This document shows positions 34,397-46,246 of a stretch of 64,000 nt of DNA, piece by piece; position 1 is the stretch's first letter, and the number at the start of each line of letters is the position of its first letter. The notes below the pieces were generated by a model that saw only the letters and a list, made by a program, of their open reading frames with translations, did not search any database and was not told where the DNA came from. Location: positions 3,596,001-3,660,000 of the forward strand of contig CM022370.1 in assembly GCA_011800155.1 (NCBI GenBank), read 5' to 3'. A program made the position numbers and the translations under genes. The DNA comes from Flammulina velutipes (lineage: Eukaryota; Basidiomycota; Agaricomycetes; Agaricales; Physalacriaceae).

Positions 34397-35313
34397 ATGA
34401 AGTTCTTCGCCGTCTTCGCGCTTCCTCTGCTCGCCCAGTCGGTCTCTGCCCACTGTAAGCTTTTTACATCGTAGTTTCTTACGAACTAACAACGCCCCGG
34501 GATGAACAGACATCTGGACGACCCTCGTCACCCCCTCGGGCAGCTCGACAGCCGCCGTCCGACAGCCCATAAACAACTCTCCCGTGGAGAACGTCTCGTC
34601 CGACGCTGTCAGGTGCAACGTCAGCCCAGGCGCCGCTTCCGCGACAGTCTCCGTTCCCGCTGGGAGCACCATCGGGTTCAACCTAGACAACACCCTCTAC
34701 CACCAAGGTCCGGCTGCCATCTACCTCGGAAAGGCGCCGTCGAGCGTTGCTTCATGGGACGGGAGCGGAGCTAACTGGTTCAAGGTCACTACCACTCTCA
34801 TCGTTCATATAGATTGATGTCGAACAAAACGTAGATCGCTGAATGGGGCGCCAAGTTCAACCCATTTGAGTTCACGGCTTTCAACAAGAACTCTCTCAGC
34901 GCCAAAATCCCGAGTAGCATCCCAGCCGGTGAAGTGAGTCTCCAATTCCCGTTGCGCTAGTCCTATCCCATTGACTCGGACTTTGTATCGCAGTACTTAG
35001 TTCGTATCGAGCAGATCGGTCTTCACGTCGCTGGTTCGCCCCAGTTCTACATCTCTTGCGCCCAAATCGCTGTTACTGGAGGCGGAAATGCCAACCCGCC
35101 GAAAGTTTCCATTCCTGGATACGTTTCTGCCAGCGGTACGTCGTTCATTAGTATCACTGTGATCATAGACTGATCAAGACAGACCCCGGCCTCACTGTGA
35201 ACATCTACAACCCCGTCCCGACGTCTTACAAGGTATGCCTCTATTTGTATGCTGCGCCACATCACGATTTGACAAATTTGCAGGTTCCCGGACCGGCTGT
35301 ATTCTCCGGATGA
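34397..35313 (+). CDS. AA9 lytic polysaccharide monooxygenase (secreted)
   Basis: A copper enzyme that oxidatively cleaves cellulose or related glucans outside the cell. Six exons give about 230 residues with no carbohydrate-binding module. The signal peptide [18 protein letters not shown] ends exactly before a histidine, so the mature protein starts [10 protein letters not shown] and that His can form the histidine brace. The second copper His is in [18 protein letters not shown]. The axial side shows [24 protein letters not shown] (His, Gln and Tyr of the AA9 pattern). Cys residues in VRCNVSPGA and YISCAQ fit the conserved disulfide. Introns keep the frame, including one splitting the codon after the brace His. 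Confidence 0.93.
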
Positions 35314-35547
35314 GAGTCTCGTATGACGCTTCAATGAGCTAGAATACTCAATTTCTGTATCTGTATACCAACATGTAAATGTACATGAAAGTATCTCCAT
35401 GCCCCAACCTCAACGTCCATATCAATCACGTAGCAAGTTTAACAACCCAAGTCTCCGGATGTTCCTTCTCCCCCATCAACACCCTCCCCCTTCGTGAACG
35501 CCTCATCCTTCTCCAACCCCCTAAACATAACCGCCTCCCCCAACCAA

Positions 35548-36147
35548 TCAATCCTCCTCAACCTCTTCGCCCCACCCCCCCTCAATCCTCTTCTTCGCAG
35601 CCTTCTCAATAACCCCCCTCAACTTCCGATCAACAACCGCCGCTCCCCACTCCGAATCCTCAATATCCGCCTGGAAAACCGCATACAGCGCCTCCCACAC
35701 CATGTTAACCGTAACCCCCGCGTGCCAGTGGATGTCCACGCTCCAGGGGAAGGAGGGGGAGACGAGGCGGATGTGCGTAGAGGGGATGCGGGTGGCGGGG
35801 AAGTTCATGTGTGTCATGTATGCGGCGGGGGGGATGGAGGTGTTGGGCTTTTTGGAGACGTTGTAGGAGACCATCGTTGTGTCGCTCGCCAGGATCGGGT
35901 GGAGATCGTGGTATTTGCTCGAGCCTCGCCAGGGCGCTGTCGTATCATATCAGAGGAGATGTTTGGGAAGGATGGAGGGGGACTCACAGGGGTTGTTATC
36001 GTTGTTGTTGAAAGGCCATAACCCATGGGGAGCGGGTTGGCCGAATTGGTTGAATGTGGGCTGGGGTTGGGGTTGGGGCGCGCCGAACCCGGGCCATTGC
36101 TGCACGGGCGCGTTGAATACGGGCCACTGTTGAGGCCACTGGTTCAT
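35548..36147 (-). CDS. DUF6699-type protein, C-terminus apparently frame-shifted
   Basis: Two exons (36147 to about 35991, then about 35940-35548). The N-terminus is rich in W, P, Q, N and F (MNQWPQQWPVFNAPVQQWPG). The domain starts at PWRGSSKYHDLHPILASDTTMVSYNV and has the strand pattern of DUF6699 (LHPxLA ... V-DIHWHAGVTVNMVWEALYAVFQ). The visible frame ends soon after KKRIEGG. In the other frames the expected family ending appears, KRLRRIDWLGEAVMFRGL and later ETWVVKLAT, separated by shifts at a 7-base run (35575-35581) and at a 5-G run near 35480. Either the gene is damaged or two homopolymers are miscounted. The molecular role of DUF6699 is unknown. Confidence 0.65.
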
Positions 36148-36381
36148 GGTATGTTGGATGGATGATCTGCGATCGACAAGTTTTAAGTATCGTGCGCGGA
36201 AGCTAAGAGGCAGTGATATAAATCTACGCGTGATGAATCATTGGATATTGAGGCAGTGCTGGCGCGCTTATCGAGTAAAATAGCATCATGATGAGTGCGA
36301 TACAGACCGGTACGGACTAGAGCACAGCAAGGGTGGAAACGTTAGATTGTGTAGATCCATCAATTGCAATCGATCTTCAAA

Positions 36382-38137
36382 CTACTTTCGCCAGGGAACA
36401 GGAAGCTCACGTCCTAACAATTCCTGAGCCTGCTTGAACACAGCCTCTTGACCCTCTAGAGCAGAGTTTCAGTACCGTAAAAACTGACACCGCAACGCTA
36501 GGGCGAAATTTACCTTTCTCCCATCTCGCAGGGCCCTAAAAATAGAATTCATACTTCATCAATCAAGCAGCTCAGTGAGAACACTCACCACTTCATTCAA
36601 GACGTATCCTGCGCTCATCAACCGCTCCGAAGGCATCTCTGTGTACCTCCCAATCGCCACTTCAAACTGATTCACCAAGCGCCCAATGATAGTTTTGGGA
36701 TGCGGCTTGTACCATGGCTCTGCCTGGAAGACCGTGCATTGCTCGCGCATCGGGCACTGGTTTGGTAGATTCCAGACGTCCCGTTCGATGAATTGGAAGG
36801 GCTTCCGGCGGGGGAGGAGGAAGTGACGTTCCAGTAGGATGAATGAGTTGATAGCTACGGCTAGAAGGGTGTGGATGTAGAACGGTTGTGCCGGCTGTCT
36901 GTTCACGGTGTTAACGGTGAAAGGCGAACTGGAGGAAGGTCGCTTACAACATGGCGAGTCGGACACGTTCAGGTACAAGCGCGATAGTCAGCCTTCTCGC
37001 AACGTTGCGTATGCCAAAGATTGAGGGGAGGATACTAATCAACACCTCGATGTTCGGTGTGGCTATCAACTCGTTCGTTACAGCTGGTACCATTTTCTCG
37101 TCTTCGTAAGCCTGAGTGAGAATTAGAGGAGTTGGAAGGAAGTGCGAAGTTTGACTTGCTTTGGCCCATTCGAATAAACCGTCCATGGTATCTGGGATAT
37201 CCGAGATATTCATTCGCTGACCGATTTCTCGCCAAAAGATGAAGAATGCCTAGTTTTTATTTGTTCGTGAACGGATTGGGATTGGGAAGGTGGATGTCAT
37301 TTACCTGACGTTCCATGGCGGACAGCGGACGCCAACCATATTCGTCCGAGAAACGCTGAAATGGTTTAGAACGCCGAGTCAAGCGAAGGAGACGCGACCT
37401 TACAGCGGGCTCCGAGACGAAAAGGCTGAGCGTGTACAGCATATCATCATTGCTCTGTAAAACGTCTTCAGTGAAATATAGATAACAGCATAGTACTGCG
37501 GGCGACATACAATGGGGTACTTTGAATGGAGGAAATTGGTTCTGGCGATGGCTATGTTGGCTCGCGGGTCAGTGGTGTTCGCTTTGCCTGCAGGTGGGCT
37601 GTATGACGAGATTCCTGAGAGTGGACATAACGCCCACGAGGCTGTAAGACAGGTAGCTCATGAGTGTCAAATACAGTGATTGATGAATACATGAAGCGAA
37701 CCGATTAGGATCTTGGTCTGTTCAAAAGAGGACCGTTAATTCAAGTGGAGCGTCTTGGAAGAAGACGAGCACGAACGTCCATGTAACGCTTCGTGGCCAT
37801 TCTACCACCCATTTGATTGGTCGACACCAATATTTCAGATATCGTTGGCTAGAATAACGCTCGACGTTCAGCGACGCGATATATAGGAAGGACTGACAAT
37901 AGCAGAAGTCTTGAACAGCGCGAACTCCAGAGCGTATTCCATGATGAGGGGCATATCCCACGCCATGGAGAGGTGCGTGATGACTTGCGCATCCTCAGGT
38001 GTCAGCTGGCCCGCTTCATATTTGGCAAAGAACTGGCGATGAACCCGATTGAAAGCCCTCCAGCGAGATAGACGAACAGTAACAAGATAGGCGATCCCAG
38101 GAAGCACAAAGAACAGAACAGATGGTGGTTGGAACAT
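36382..38137 (-). CDS. MpaB-like oxygenase (rubber-oxygenase catalytic domain family)
   Basis: A multi-exon gene (about 11 exons) starting MFQPPSVLFFVLPGIAYLVTVRL, a membrane anchor. Then come FAKYEAGQLTPEDAQVITHLS, FKTSAI joined to PTISEILVSTNQMGGRMATKRYMD, the segment ANIAIARTNFLHSKYPI then DDMLYTLSLFVSEPA, FIFWREIGQRMNISDIPDTMDGLFEWA, and a C-terminal part with another hydrophobic helix. It ends GQEAVFKQAQELLGRELP...WRK. The layout matches fungal proteins related to MpaB, the ER-bound oxygenase that cleaves a farnesyl chain in mycophenolic-acid synthesis, and bacterial latex oxygenases. The substrate is unknown. The ATG at 38137 is preferred; the frame is open upstream but only from a TTG. 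Confidence 0.7.
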
Positions 38138-38369
38138 GAGAGAAGCCTGTCTCAGGTCGAAGCTGTCAAGGCTGGGAAAGTGGGGAGGATCACGAGGCAA
38201 GATTGCCGGTTATCGACACAAACAGAATCCGGTATTGAGTGTTAGGAACCCGACGAGCAATGGCATTGGGCTATTAGTACCAGCATCTGACTTGAATAGG
38301 TTAAATGGACGCGCGAAACAAAGCGCGAATTCATATCCGGCCCGAACATCCGAACCTTACCCATTCGCC

Positions 38370-38876
38370 ATGACGATCTCTGAAAAGGGCGACATTAAAC
38401 GAGAAGAAACACTGCTGGCCGACGACGAACACAGCGACGACGCACGCGAAGATGACCAGCTCATAAAACAAGAACCAGAAGACGATTCCCGCTTTCAACA
38501 ACCCGCACCCGCGCCTTGGAAACGCGTCGTCCTACTCGTTTTCCTGGCTGGGATGTTCTGGCTAGCGTATTCCCTGCGCAAGGCGTCCTGGGAGAGGAAG
38601 AACAAGGTCGTGTATGCCAATAGGTGCGTGGAATGAGCTCATAGAGTGACGATGATGCTAATCCTACACAGATACTCTGAAGACTTCAAATTCCGCCCTG
38701 CGGCTAGTCCTGTTGTCACCGAGACGCTTAGAGGTGGCGGGAAGAAGATTCGGGGTGCTAATGTCACGTCCGCGCCTATCCCGACGCCGACCGTCCCTGT
38801 GGAAGAAAAGATAAAGAGGAGACGATCTAAACGCCTTGCGAACAAGAAGAAGCTCTCACGTACGAAGCGTACATAG
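38370..38876 (+). CDS. Small single-pass membrane protein, function unknown
   Basis: Two exons (intron about 38633-38680, GTGCGT...CACAG) give about 150 residues. An acidic, Lys/Glu-rich N-terminus (DDEHSDDAREDDQLIKQEPEDD) is followed by one transmembrane helix, VVLLVFLAGMFWLAYSLRK. After the intron come EDFKFRPAASPVVTETLRGG and a strongly basic tail (RRRSKRLANKKKLSRTKRT). There is no cleavable signal peptide. The charge pattern (acidic before, basic after the helix) suggests a type II or tail-side topology, possibly nuclear-envelope or ER. It is divergent from the MpaB-like gene with about 230 bp between starts. I recognise no family. Confidence 0.7.
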
Positions 38877-39618
38877 ATAGAGTAAGTGGCCCCTACCTCC
38901 TCTGCTTTCGCGAGTGCTAATCAAGCTTTCGACAGGTCTACTTGTTGCCACGTTTATCATTATCACGCATCCCTAATATACAAAGGCTCTCTCGTCGTTG
39001 GAAATGAGTTGTGTGCGACGAATTGCCCTGCCAGTGCATCCAGTTCATGGACCGTCAGTTCACCAAGCGTTGGCGTGCATGACGAACTACATGTATACAG
39101 TCGAATAGAGGTTTTTCTGTCCCTTCGTTAAGGAATGGTCCGAAAAATACTAACAAACCTAGTAACAATACACTGCAATATGGAATATGGAATATTAGGA
39201 CATATGGGATAGGTTTTGAGGTCTCCCAAAATCGATTTCCCTTACGCCACACCTGCCATATGGAATATCGATTCGGTGGGCCCCGACGATATTCCATATA
39301 AAGTGTTCGACTGTAACCCATTGGCGCGCATGGAATCAGGCCATCCTTCCACGTACTTCCCTAATCCATATACCAGAGGGGAAAACGACATCCATAGGGC
39401 CGTATGTGTATAGATATATGTATGTACGTACGTCGACCAGGGTATTAAAACTAGACAACAAAGGTATCGACACAGCGCAAAGAAACAGTCCATCGTCTAT
39501 AAAGAAAAAAGTCTAAAGGTGATAAACAACAACCCATAGGGAGACCGGGAAATACATGTGTATGCGTATGCGAGTAAAGAGCGTGTGTGTGTGATGAGGG
39601 TAAGTAAAAGTAGTTCGT

Positions 39619-42600
39619 TCAATATGAGAAGACCATCAGCCATGGGTTGAGTACGATCTTTAGAAAGCGACGTAAGTATCCACATATCAAAAGGAAAGAA
39701 AGAAAAGACATACCGGGAACAAGATATGTGACCCCGCGACAACCGCCAACGGGAAAATAACAGCCCACGCACTCCCATCCACCCTCCACTCCAGGGGAAC
39801 CAACGTCGTCGAGCAAATCACCATCCCCGCGATGATAATCACCGAAACCAGGAGCGGGAACCAAAACCGCCTGAAAATCTTCGGGATCTCTTTGAAGAAG
39901 TTACTCCGCTGTACTTCTTTTATCGTTGCTGACCACGTTATGTTGTATGAGAAGAGGTGCGCGAGGATAGCCTGCGACACCGGGATCGCCAGTCCGCCGA
40001 AGAAGAAGAAACTACGGGGGCGTCAGCAACATCATCGAGAATGGAAAAAGGGAAAAACGAACAAGAAAGGAATCCATTTCAGATTCTCCAAGAATCCCCA
40101 AAGCAACTCCCGATGGCCCAGTCGATACTCAAGGAGTGTATACCCGACGTTCCCAGACCCAAAGAACACCACGGTCGTCGCTAACCAGATCTCGAACGAG
40201 TGCATGTAAAAGTTGTCTACGGGGAGCATGAACCCGAGGAGGACGTAGTTGATGATTCCGATGGTGACAGAGGCGGCGATACCGTAGTACGAGAACATGT
40301 ACGCCAGCATCGAGATTTTGTAGTGGATGGGCGCGGCGCTCCACATGAATGTGTGGATCTGGTGCGCGATGGGACCACGGCGCCACCACTCAATGAAGGG
40401 GTTGAAGAGGAGTCTGTGCGAATGATTAGCCAGTGCAAACGTACGTCCAGAAATGAAAAAGAGACGTACTCGTTACACCCATAAGCGTACTTCTGCCACC
40501 TATTAAGCTCATCATCAACAGTCAACGACACACCCTCCTTGAACCCCCCATTCGAATACGTCGCCCAACGAATATCATATCCCCTCTTCAACAACCGCAG
40601 CGCCATGTCGAAGTCCTCCGAAACGTTCGACTCGGACCAGATCTTCTCCTCGCCCCGCGCCTTGGCCTCTTTATCGTGCACGTCAACGAATGCTGCATCC
40701 TGCAGAGCTTTCCACCGCACAAAGGCATTGTGTCCGACAAAAGGCGCGACCTCGCCGTTCGCGCACGCCATGGATATACACCTGTTGATCCTGCGCGTAA
40801 AGTACGCGATGCCGTTCTCGAAGTAGTGGTTGGCGACCTGCATGACGTCGGATTCGTGTTGGATAATCGCGAGGTTCGGAGACTCGTGCATCTCGCGCGC
40901 TGCATCTCGTAGACAGTCCTATCAAATAAGATGAGGAATCGAACAAGGTTAGAAGCTAAAGACACATACCTGGGGCACGATCGTATCAGAATCGACGATG
41001 AGGACGATTTCGCCGACACGCATGCCTTTGCCAAAGGCAGCCCAAGGACGGAAGCGGTTGTTAGTCTCGTCGTAAGCCTGGTCCATCGCCAACTGTAAAG
41101 CTAGCTCCTCCACATCGTCATCCCCATCAAGTTCCAAGAACCGTCCCATATCATCCCCGTCCTTGCCCATATACTGCATCCCATACGTCCCACCGTGCGT
41201 GCCCAAATGTGACGTACTCCCCGATTCTGAGGGAGTCATCCCTCCGGGCCCATGCATGCTCGTGCTACCAGACAACCGAAACTGAGCCTGAGGCGGTCGG
41301 TTGAGCAGGAGCTGCTCCAGATGATGTTCGGCCTTGAGGGATAAGCTCAGAGCGTAGTTCATATTGGAAGCCTTCTTGAAGCGACCAGCGCGGTGGAACG
41401 GGGGAAGCTTCTTGTCGCGAAGACCCTTCTCCACGTCGCCGGTGGGTTCTGTGTAGCCGTGACGAGGACGAGCGACCCATGCGATCCCGTGCGTGGCGTA
41501 GTACGCTATTCGCTCGTCTCGATCTGCCATGGGGAGAAGGCGGAGGCCGTCGTCGTTGACAAATATGCTGGACGTGCCTCCCTGCCGTGCGTACGTCTGC
41601 ATCGCCTTTTTAATAGAAGCGAACGAAGGATCTAGCACGGTGTCGAGGTTCTCTTTGTAGACTGGCATTTGGATGGTGACGTGGGGGAGGTTATTGTCTA
41701 TTTCGTCGTTTGGAGGGGGAGCGACGGCGGAGTAGTATTTGCTGTTGGTGTGGTAATGTGCGATAGGGCCAATGCTGGATAGAGTTAGTTTGACAGGAGG
41801 GTCGATACGGGAGCAGACTTACGCCATGGTTACGTTCTGGACGATCTGGAGTGCGAAAAAGAGGGAGACGCAGTAGAGTAGGGGTAGGGTAACGCAAAGA
41901 ATGAATCGCATGTAGGTGCCGTCGAGGAGGAATTCTCTAAGGAGTGTTTTGACACCATTGCCAATGAAAACGAGGGCGAGACCGGCTGCGAGGCCGTTGT
42001 AGACAGGTGCGTAGAGCTTGACCTCGCGAGTGGGGACCTTTGCAGCGGTGATACCGACCTTTTTGCCGTACCAGTTCCGCCTGACTTTGACTTTTGTCTG
42101 GAGCGCTGGAGAAGAAGGGTGGACTAACGCCGAGGAGTGGTTGGATACGGAAGTAGGGAGCGAGTCGTGACCGGTCGCAGAAGCGGTATACGAGCTGGAA
42201 CGAGGGAGCAGGGAACCCGTGGTGGATGACGAGCCGGTCGGTCGTGAGCGCCATAGCAGCTTGATCAAGCGGTCTTCAAAGTCCTGGCAGGTGGGAATGA
42301 TAGAGTCGAGGGAAGACGTGAAGATAACGAGGACGCGCTCATCGCGAACAAACGCGGCGCACTGGTCCTTGTCGGCCTGCGGAAGCTGCAGCATCGTCTC
42401 CAGAATCTGTATCCTCGTGTTGTTGTCGATGTAGATGGACGTTGCGTCCGAGGGAACGTCTGCGAGAGCTGCATGGACTGCTGCGCTGCGTACCTTGACA
42501 GCGACGACGGGATTCAGCTTCTGCACGGCTGCCTCGAACGGCTCCAAGTAGACGTTTTCGTATGGAAAAACGCGAAATTCTGGCGGCGAGTCGTTGACGC

Positions 42601-42763
42601 GGAGAGCTACGCCCGACGTGAGGCTCTCTTCCTCTGGACGAAACCAGGCGTCGCCCTGCGTTTGCTTGAAGATATGGTGAAGCAACGCATCCCATCTGTC
42701 GTAGTCCATGTTGTGGTGTGAAGGTAAAGAGCGTGGTGGTGGGAAGCTTCGATAACTTTGCAT
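39619..42763 (-). CDS. Family 2 glycosyltransferase, multi-pass membrane protein
   Basis: Product of about 900 residues with several introns. The N-terminal half has a cytosolic region and two transmembrane helices (LAAGLALVFIGNGV; FILCVTLPLLYCVSLFFALQIV). The GT2 core follows: HVTIQMPVYKENLDTVLDPS, IFVNDDGLRLL, a long insertion, then VGEIVLIVDSDTIVPQ (DxD), VGHNAFVRWKAL, SEDFDMALRLLKRGYDIRWATYS (ED) and LNRWQKYAYGCNELLFNP in the place of QxxRW. Four or more C-terminal transmembrane segments end in NPWLMVFSY. This is the architecture of processive polysaccharide synthases. It resembles the fungal cell-surface GT2 group that includes the hyphal-growth enzyme described in wheat pathogens, but the polymer made is unknown. 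An in-frame ATG at 42709 is an alternative start. Confidence 0.85.
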
Positions 42764-44298
42764 GAAGAATTGATAAGGGCTCCGGAGTCCGATCAGTGTC
42801 CGGGGGCCTCGCGTGAAGTCATTTCAGCGTCACTTTCTTTTTTTGAATATCGGTGATAGCAAAGGGCGTTGCGAGGGGCGGCGACACGGAGAACTGACCT
42901 GCATTTCAATACAGCTCAGGAATAATGTCAAAGTCGAGGAAACTGTCGGCGACTCAGTCTGAATCATAGAACACAGGGAACATCGGCACGTTTTCGTATC
43001 CGATAACGCGCGAACACGATGGGCCCGAGTCGCCTCAACGTTCTGGGACATCCCCGCCACTCGATCACTTCCGTGGAAGCTTGTGGCGCACCCTGTGCAT
43101 CTATCAGACCCACGCAGATTAACTGAATGGGTTGGGGCTTACCCACCTTCTCCGCAATCACTCGTCCGCGTCATGAAGCATCTTCCATGATGGATGATGT
43201 ACGTTTTCAACGAGAATATCAACGTCGGAAAAGGCACGGGCACTGCGCCACTTCGACGCGGTCGATCGCGATGGCCCGCCTCCTATGCCGACAGGGAAAA
43301 AGTATGACAGGTATCCTCGGCAAAACGACGGCGACCCGGTCTCTTTAATCCGCCCTAGAACATTGTATTAAAGCATTCGGTAGGATTCTGGAAGCTGGAC
43401 CGGGATGGACGGAGGAAAGGTGGATGTGGCGCCATGCTTTTGAGTCTAGTATAAAGCATTCTAATCAATATCCTCAACGTCTATTTCGAATACTCACAGC
43501 GTAACAGTCCGTACTACGGATTGCGCCAGAGCCTAGTGCTATCGCCCAGCAGAAAAAAAGCCGTATCACGTGATGCATTTAGAGAACTCGGGAAGTAGGC
43601 CACGGAGATTCAGAAGGAGAACTTGAGAAGTGAGAACCAAGATCCTTGCGAGCGTCGTGGTGATTGATCGCGTCGTCGGACGTTCGTAAATCCGAACGAC
43701 AGAGGACGGAAGGGGGAGCAGAAGCGTACCGGGAACTCGCTCGAGTTTATATGGTAGATGTCATCGACGTATTCGGTTCAGACGCACGTCCGTGCCAGGT
43801 GTCAATCACAATAGTGACTACACTGCAGATATAAATCGTTGATAGCATCCCCTGGCTGTACAAATGCGCAGAACGTATGTCTCAGTCGACGGTTGGGGGC
43901 ATATTGCATCGCGACGAGCAGCAGCTTCGCAACGGCAGGCGCCGCCACATATTCGATTCGGAATGGAAACTTTGAGGCAATCAGACGGTTATTATGCATA
44001 CAGAGTAACACGCCTTACTTTCTGGTGATAATGCGGGACCTCGAAGGCGGAACCTGGAGCAGTAGAGCAGTCTTCGGCCAGAGCGAGAAGAATGAATAGC
44101 GTACAGGCTGTCCGACAGCGAGCAGCCAGAGACGACGGTGGTGGTGGTGGTGGTGGTAGAAAGCCAACGTCGAAATGGCGAACGGAACATCTGATTCCGT
44201 CGCGTCTCATGATGATGTCATGTGATGGGATGTGGCGGATCAATCATCATTGTGCGCCCGAAAGCGGGCTCAAAAGTTCAACGTTCAACGTTCAAGGA
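42764..44298. other. Intergenic region without a recognised gene
   Basis: About 1.5 kb upstream of the GT2 gene and downstream of the LRR-type gene. It holds short open frames only, none with a familiar motif. It contains the GGT microsatellite at 44137-44158. Confidence 0.45.
44137..44158. repeat. GGT trinucleotide microsatellite
   Basis: Seven GGT units in a row, uninterrupted, in non-coding sequence. Confidence 0.9.
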
Positions 44299-45287
44299 TT
44301 AAACAAAATCGCTTTCTATTTCCCATTCAATAGCTGTACCTAAGGGTACTTCTGTAACTATGCTACCATCGTTCAATTGCTGGTCTAGGATCTTCGCTGA
44401 TAGATGTTTGGAGACTGGGATCATCTCGTGTGTGCGTTCTCCGTCTTCTTCGCGTTTGTCCATATGCGGGATGGATATGGTGAGGTTTGTTAGGTTATGG
44501 AGTGATTGAAGATTTAGACCAGCTATTGGGGAAAGGGGTCAGGTCAAGTTAAAACGTAGAGAAGACAAAAAAACGTACTCTCGTAGAAAAGGCTAACTCG
44601 GAGCGATTGAAGCGTCGACTGGTTATTATCGATCATCCGTTGCATGATATCGCACTGTCTTTGCCCTTCGTATACGCCCTGGAGGTCGACCATCTGGAGC
44701 GCAGTGAGGTTCGTACACACCCTCCCTAGACAACTCCATAAATCCCTATTCCAGCCATTTATTTTGAGCGTAGAGATATTGGGCAGGGAGGGTATACGAG
44801 CGAGGCCAGCGATGCCCGCGTCCACGCGGAGCGTCGCCTCCAAATGTATCTCCAGTGTCCGAAGGGCAGTGAACAAGGGAAGCGTCCCGATGAATTCATT
44901 GAGCGCCTCAGGCTTGCGGCATACGATAACGAGCTCCTGGACTGTCGAGCCGTGTGTCGAAGCGAGGAACTGACAGAAAGAGGAGTCGTAGATGATTTTG
45001 GCTTTGAGGATGTGGACGCCTCGTTTGAGGAGGCCTTTGAGGAATTTGCGTTCGAGGAGGGGGGGTGGGGAGGAGGGGGCGTCGGACCCGTGGAAGCGGA
45101 TGTTTTCGCCTCGGAGGGCGGGTGGGATGTATTTGTGGGATGACGAGGATGATGCAGGGGAAGGGGAGGAGGGGCGGCATGACTTGGACTTGGACTTGGA
45201 GAGGTGTGAATGGGTCCATGAAGTTATGACGCTTAGAGGGGAACGGTGTGTTCTGGGCGAGGTGGAAAATGTGGTAGTGCTCGACAT
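44299..45287 (-). CDS. F-box/LRR-type protein without a visible F-box
   Basis: Two exons (intron about 44523-44581) give about 310 residues. The N-terminus is Ser/Thr/His/Lys-rich and disordered. The body has leucine-rich strands spaced as in the LRR halves of agaricomycete F-box proteins: TVQELVIVCRKPEALNEFIG, FTALRTLEIHLEATLR, LPNISTLKINGWNRDLWSCL, LTALQMVDLQGV, STLQSLRVSLFYE, LQSLHNLTNLTISIPHM. It ends IEWEIESDFV. No F-box motif is seen at the start, so it may be truncated or use another partner. Its 5' end lies 250 bp from the hexamer repeat array. Confidence 0.6.
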
Positions 45288-45539
45288 GGTGGTGGTTTGG
45301 GTTTGGGAGATATTTAGAGAAGGCGTGGGGTTTTATAGACTTTGTGTAAAGGAGCCAACCGGAGAGACATGCCTCCGAGGTCAACAGGGTGACCGAGTCC
45401 AAATTCAAATTCATGGTGATGTTGCGCAAATTAACTTCACGTTTGAAGTGAATCTGGTGCAACTTCACGTCAAATTCAGTCATAGATATCTGTACGCCTA
45501 GTGTTATGTCAGTAGTATAGTAGTCACTATATATCAAAT

Positions 45540-46010
45540 TCAATGTGAATTCAACGCCACCCGAATTCAATTCGAATTCAACGTCGAATTCAACGACGGC
45601 TTCAGCGCCGGCTTCAGCGCCGGCTTCAACGACGAATTCAACGACGAATTCAATGCCTACTTCAATGCCTACTTCAACGTCGAATTCAACGTCGAATTCA
45701 ACGGCAACTTCAACGTCCAACTTCGATTCAAATTCAACGTCCAACTTCAATGCCTACTTCAATGCCTACTTCAACGTCGAATTCAACGTCGAATTCAACG
45801 GCAACTTCAACGTCCAACTTCGATTCAAATTCAACGTCCAACTTCGATTCAAATTCAACGTCCAACTTCAATGCCTACTTCAACGTCGAATTCAACGTCG
45901 AATTCAACGGCAACTTCAACGGGCAACTTCAACCCAACTTCAACTCCAACTTCAACTCCAACTCCAACCCCAACTTCAACGGCAACTTCAACGCCACTGC
46001 AGCGCACAGT
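45540..46010 (+). repeat. Hexamer-based minisatellite, GAATTCAACGTC type (left array)
   Basis: About 470 bp built from 6-bp modules (GAATTC, AACGTC, TTCAAC, GGCTTC) arranged in 12- and longer higher-order units, e.g. GAATTCAACGTCGAATTCAA and repeated blocks CCAACTTCGATTCAAATTCA. A weaker version of the pattern begins around 45400. Because the period is 6, several frames stay open on both strands, but the resulting peptides (NSTSNSTS, EFDVEFDV) are simple repeats. It lies just left of the TET/KDZ island; a like array in reverse orientation lies to the right at 63805-64000. Confidence 0.9.
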
Positions 46011-46246
46011 TTCCCATAGCGAGAGGCTCATAACACCTCTACACTTTCCAATCCCTATGATGGAGCGCGAAATGTGCTCATATTTGGATTGGGAGCTTAC
46101 CATATGAATCGATTGAGCACGTTCTGCTGATACTTCAAGGATCCAGTCCTGAAGACCCTTTTAGAGGGGATTTTAGGCGCAAATATGAATCTAACTGCTT
46201 CAGCTAAATTCAAGACAACTTCAAAGTAATAATACATGACCATTGT

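Noticed and set aside
39180..39310. Repeated TATGGAATAT motifs as a mobile-element end
   Set aside because: The motifs are short, irregular and AT-rich, with no partner elsewhere in the window.
43127..43348. Short plus-strand frame MGWGLPTFSAITRPRH as a gene
   Set aside because: There is no splice continuation and it sits in the GT2 upstream region; no recognisable motif.
45540..46010. CRISPR-like regular repeats
   Set aside because: There are no unique spacers; it is a continuous hexamer satellite in a eukaryotic genome.
45545..46033. Plus-strand open frame of 162 codons in the hexamer array
   Set aside because: The frame is open only because the 6-bp repeat has no stop codon; the peptide is a simple repeat.
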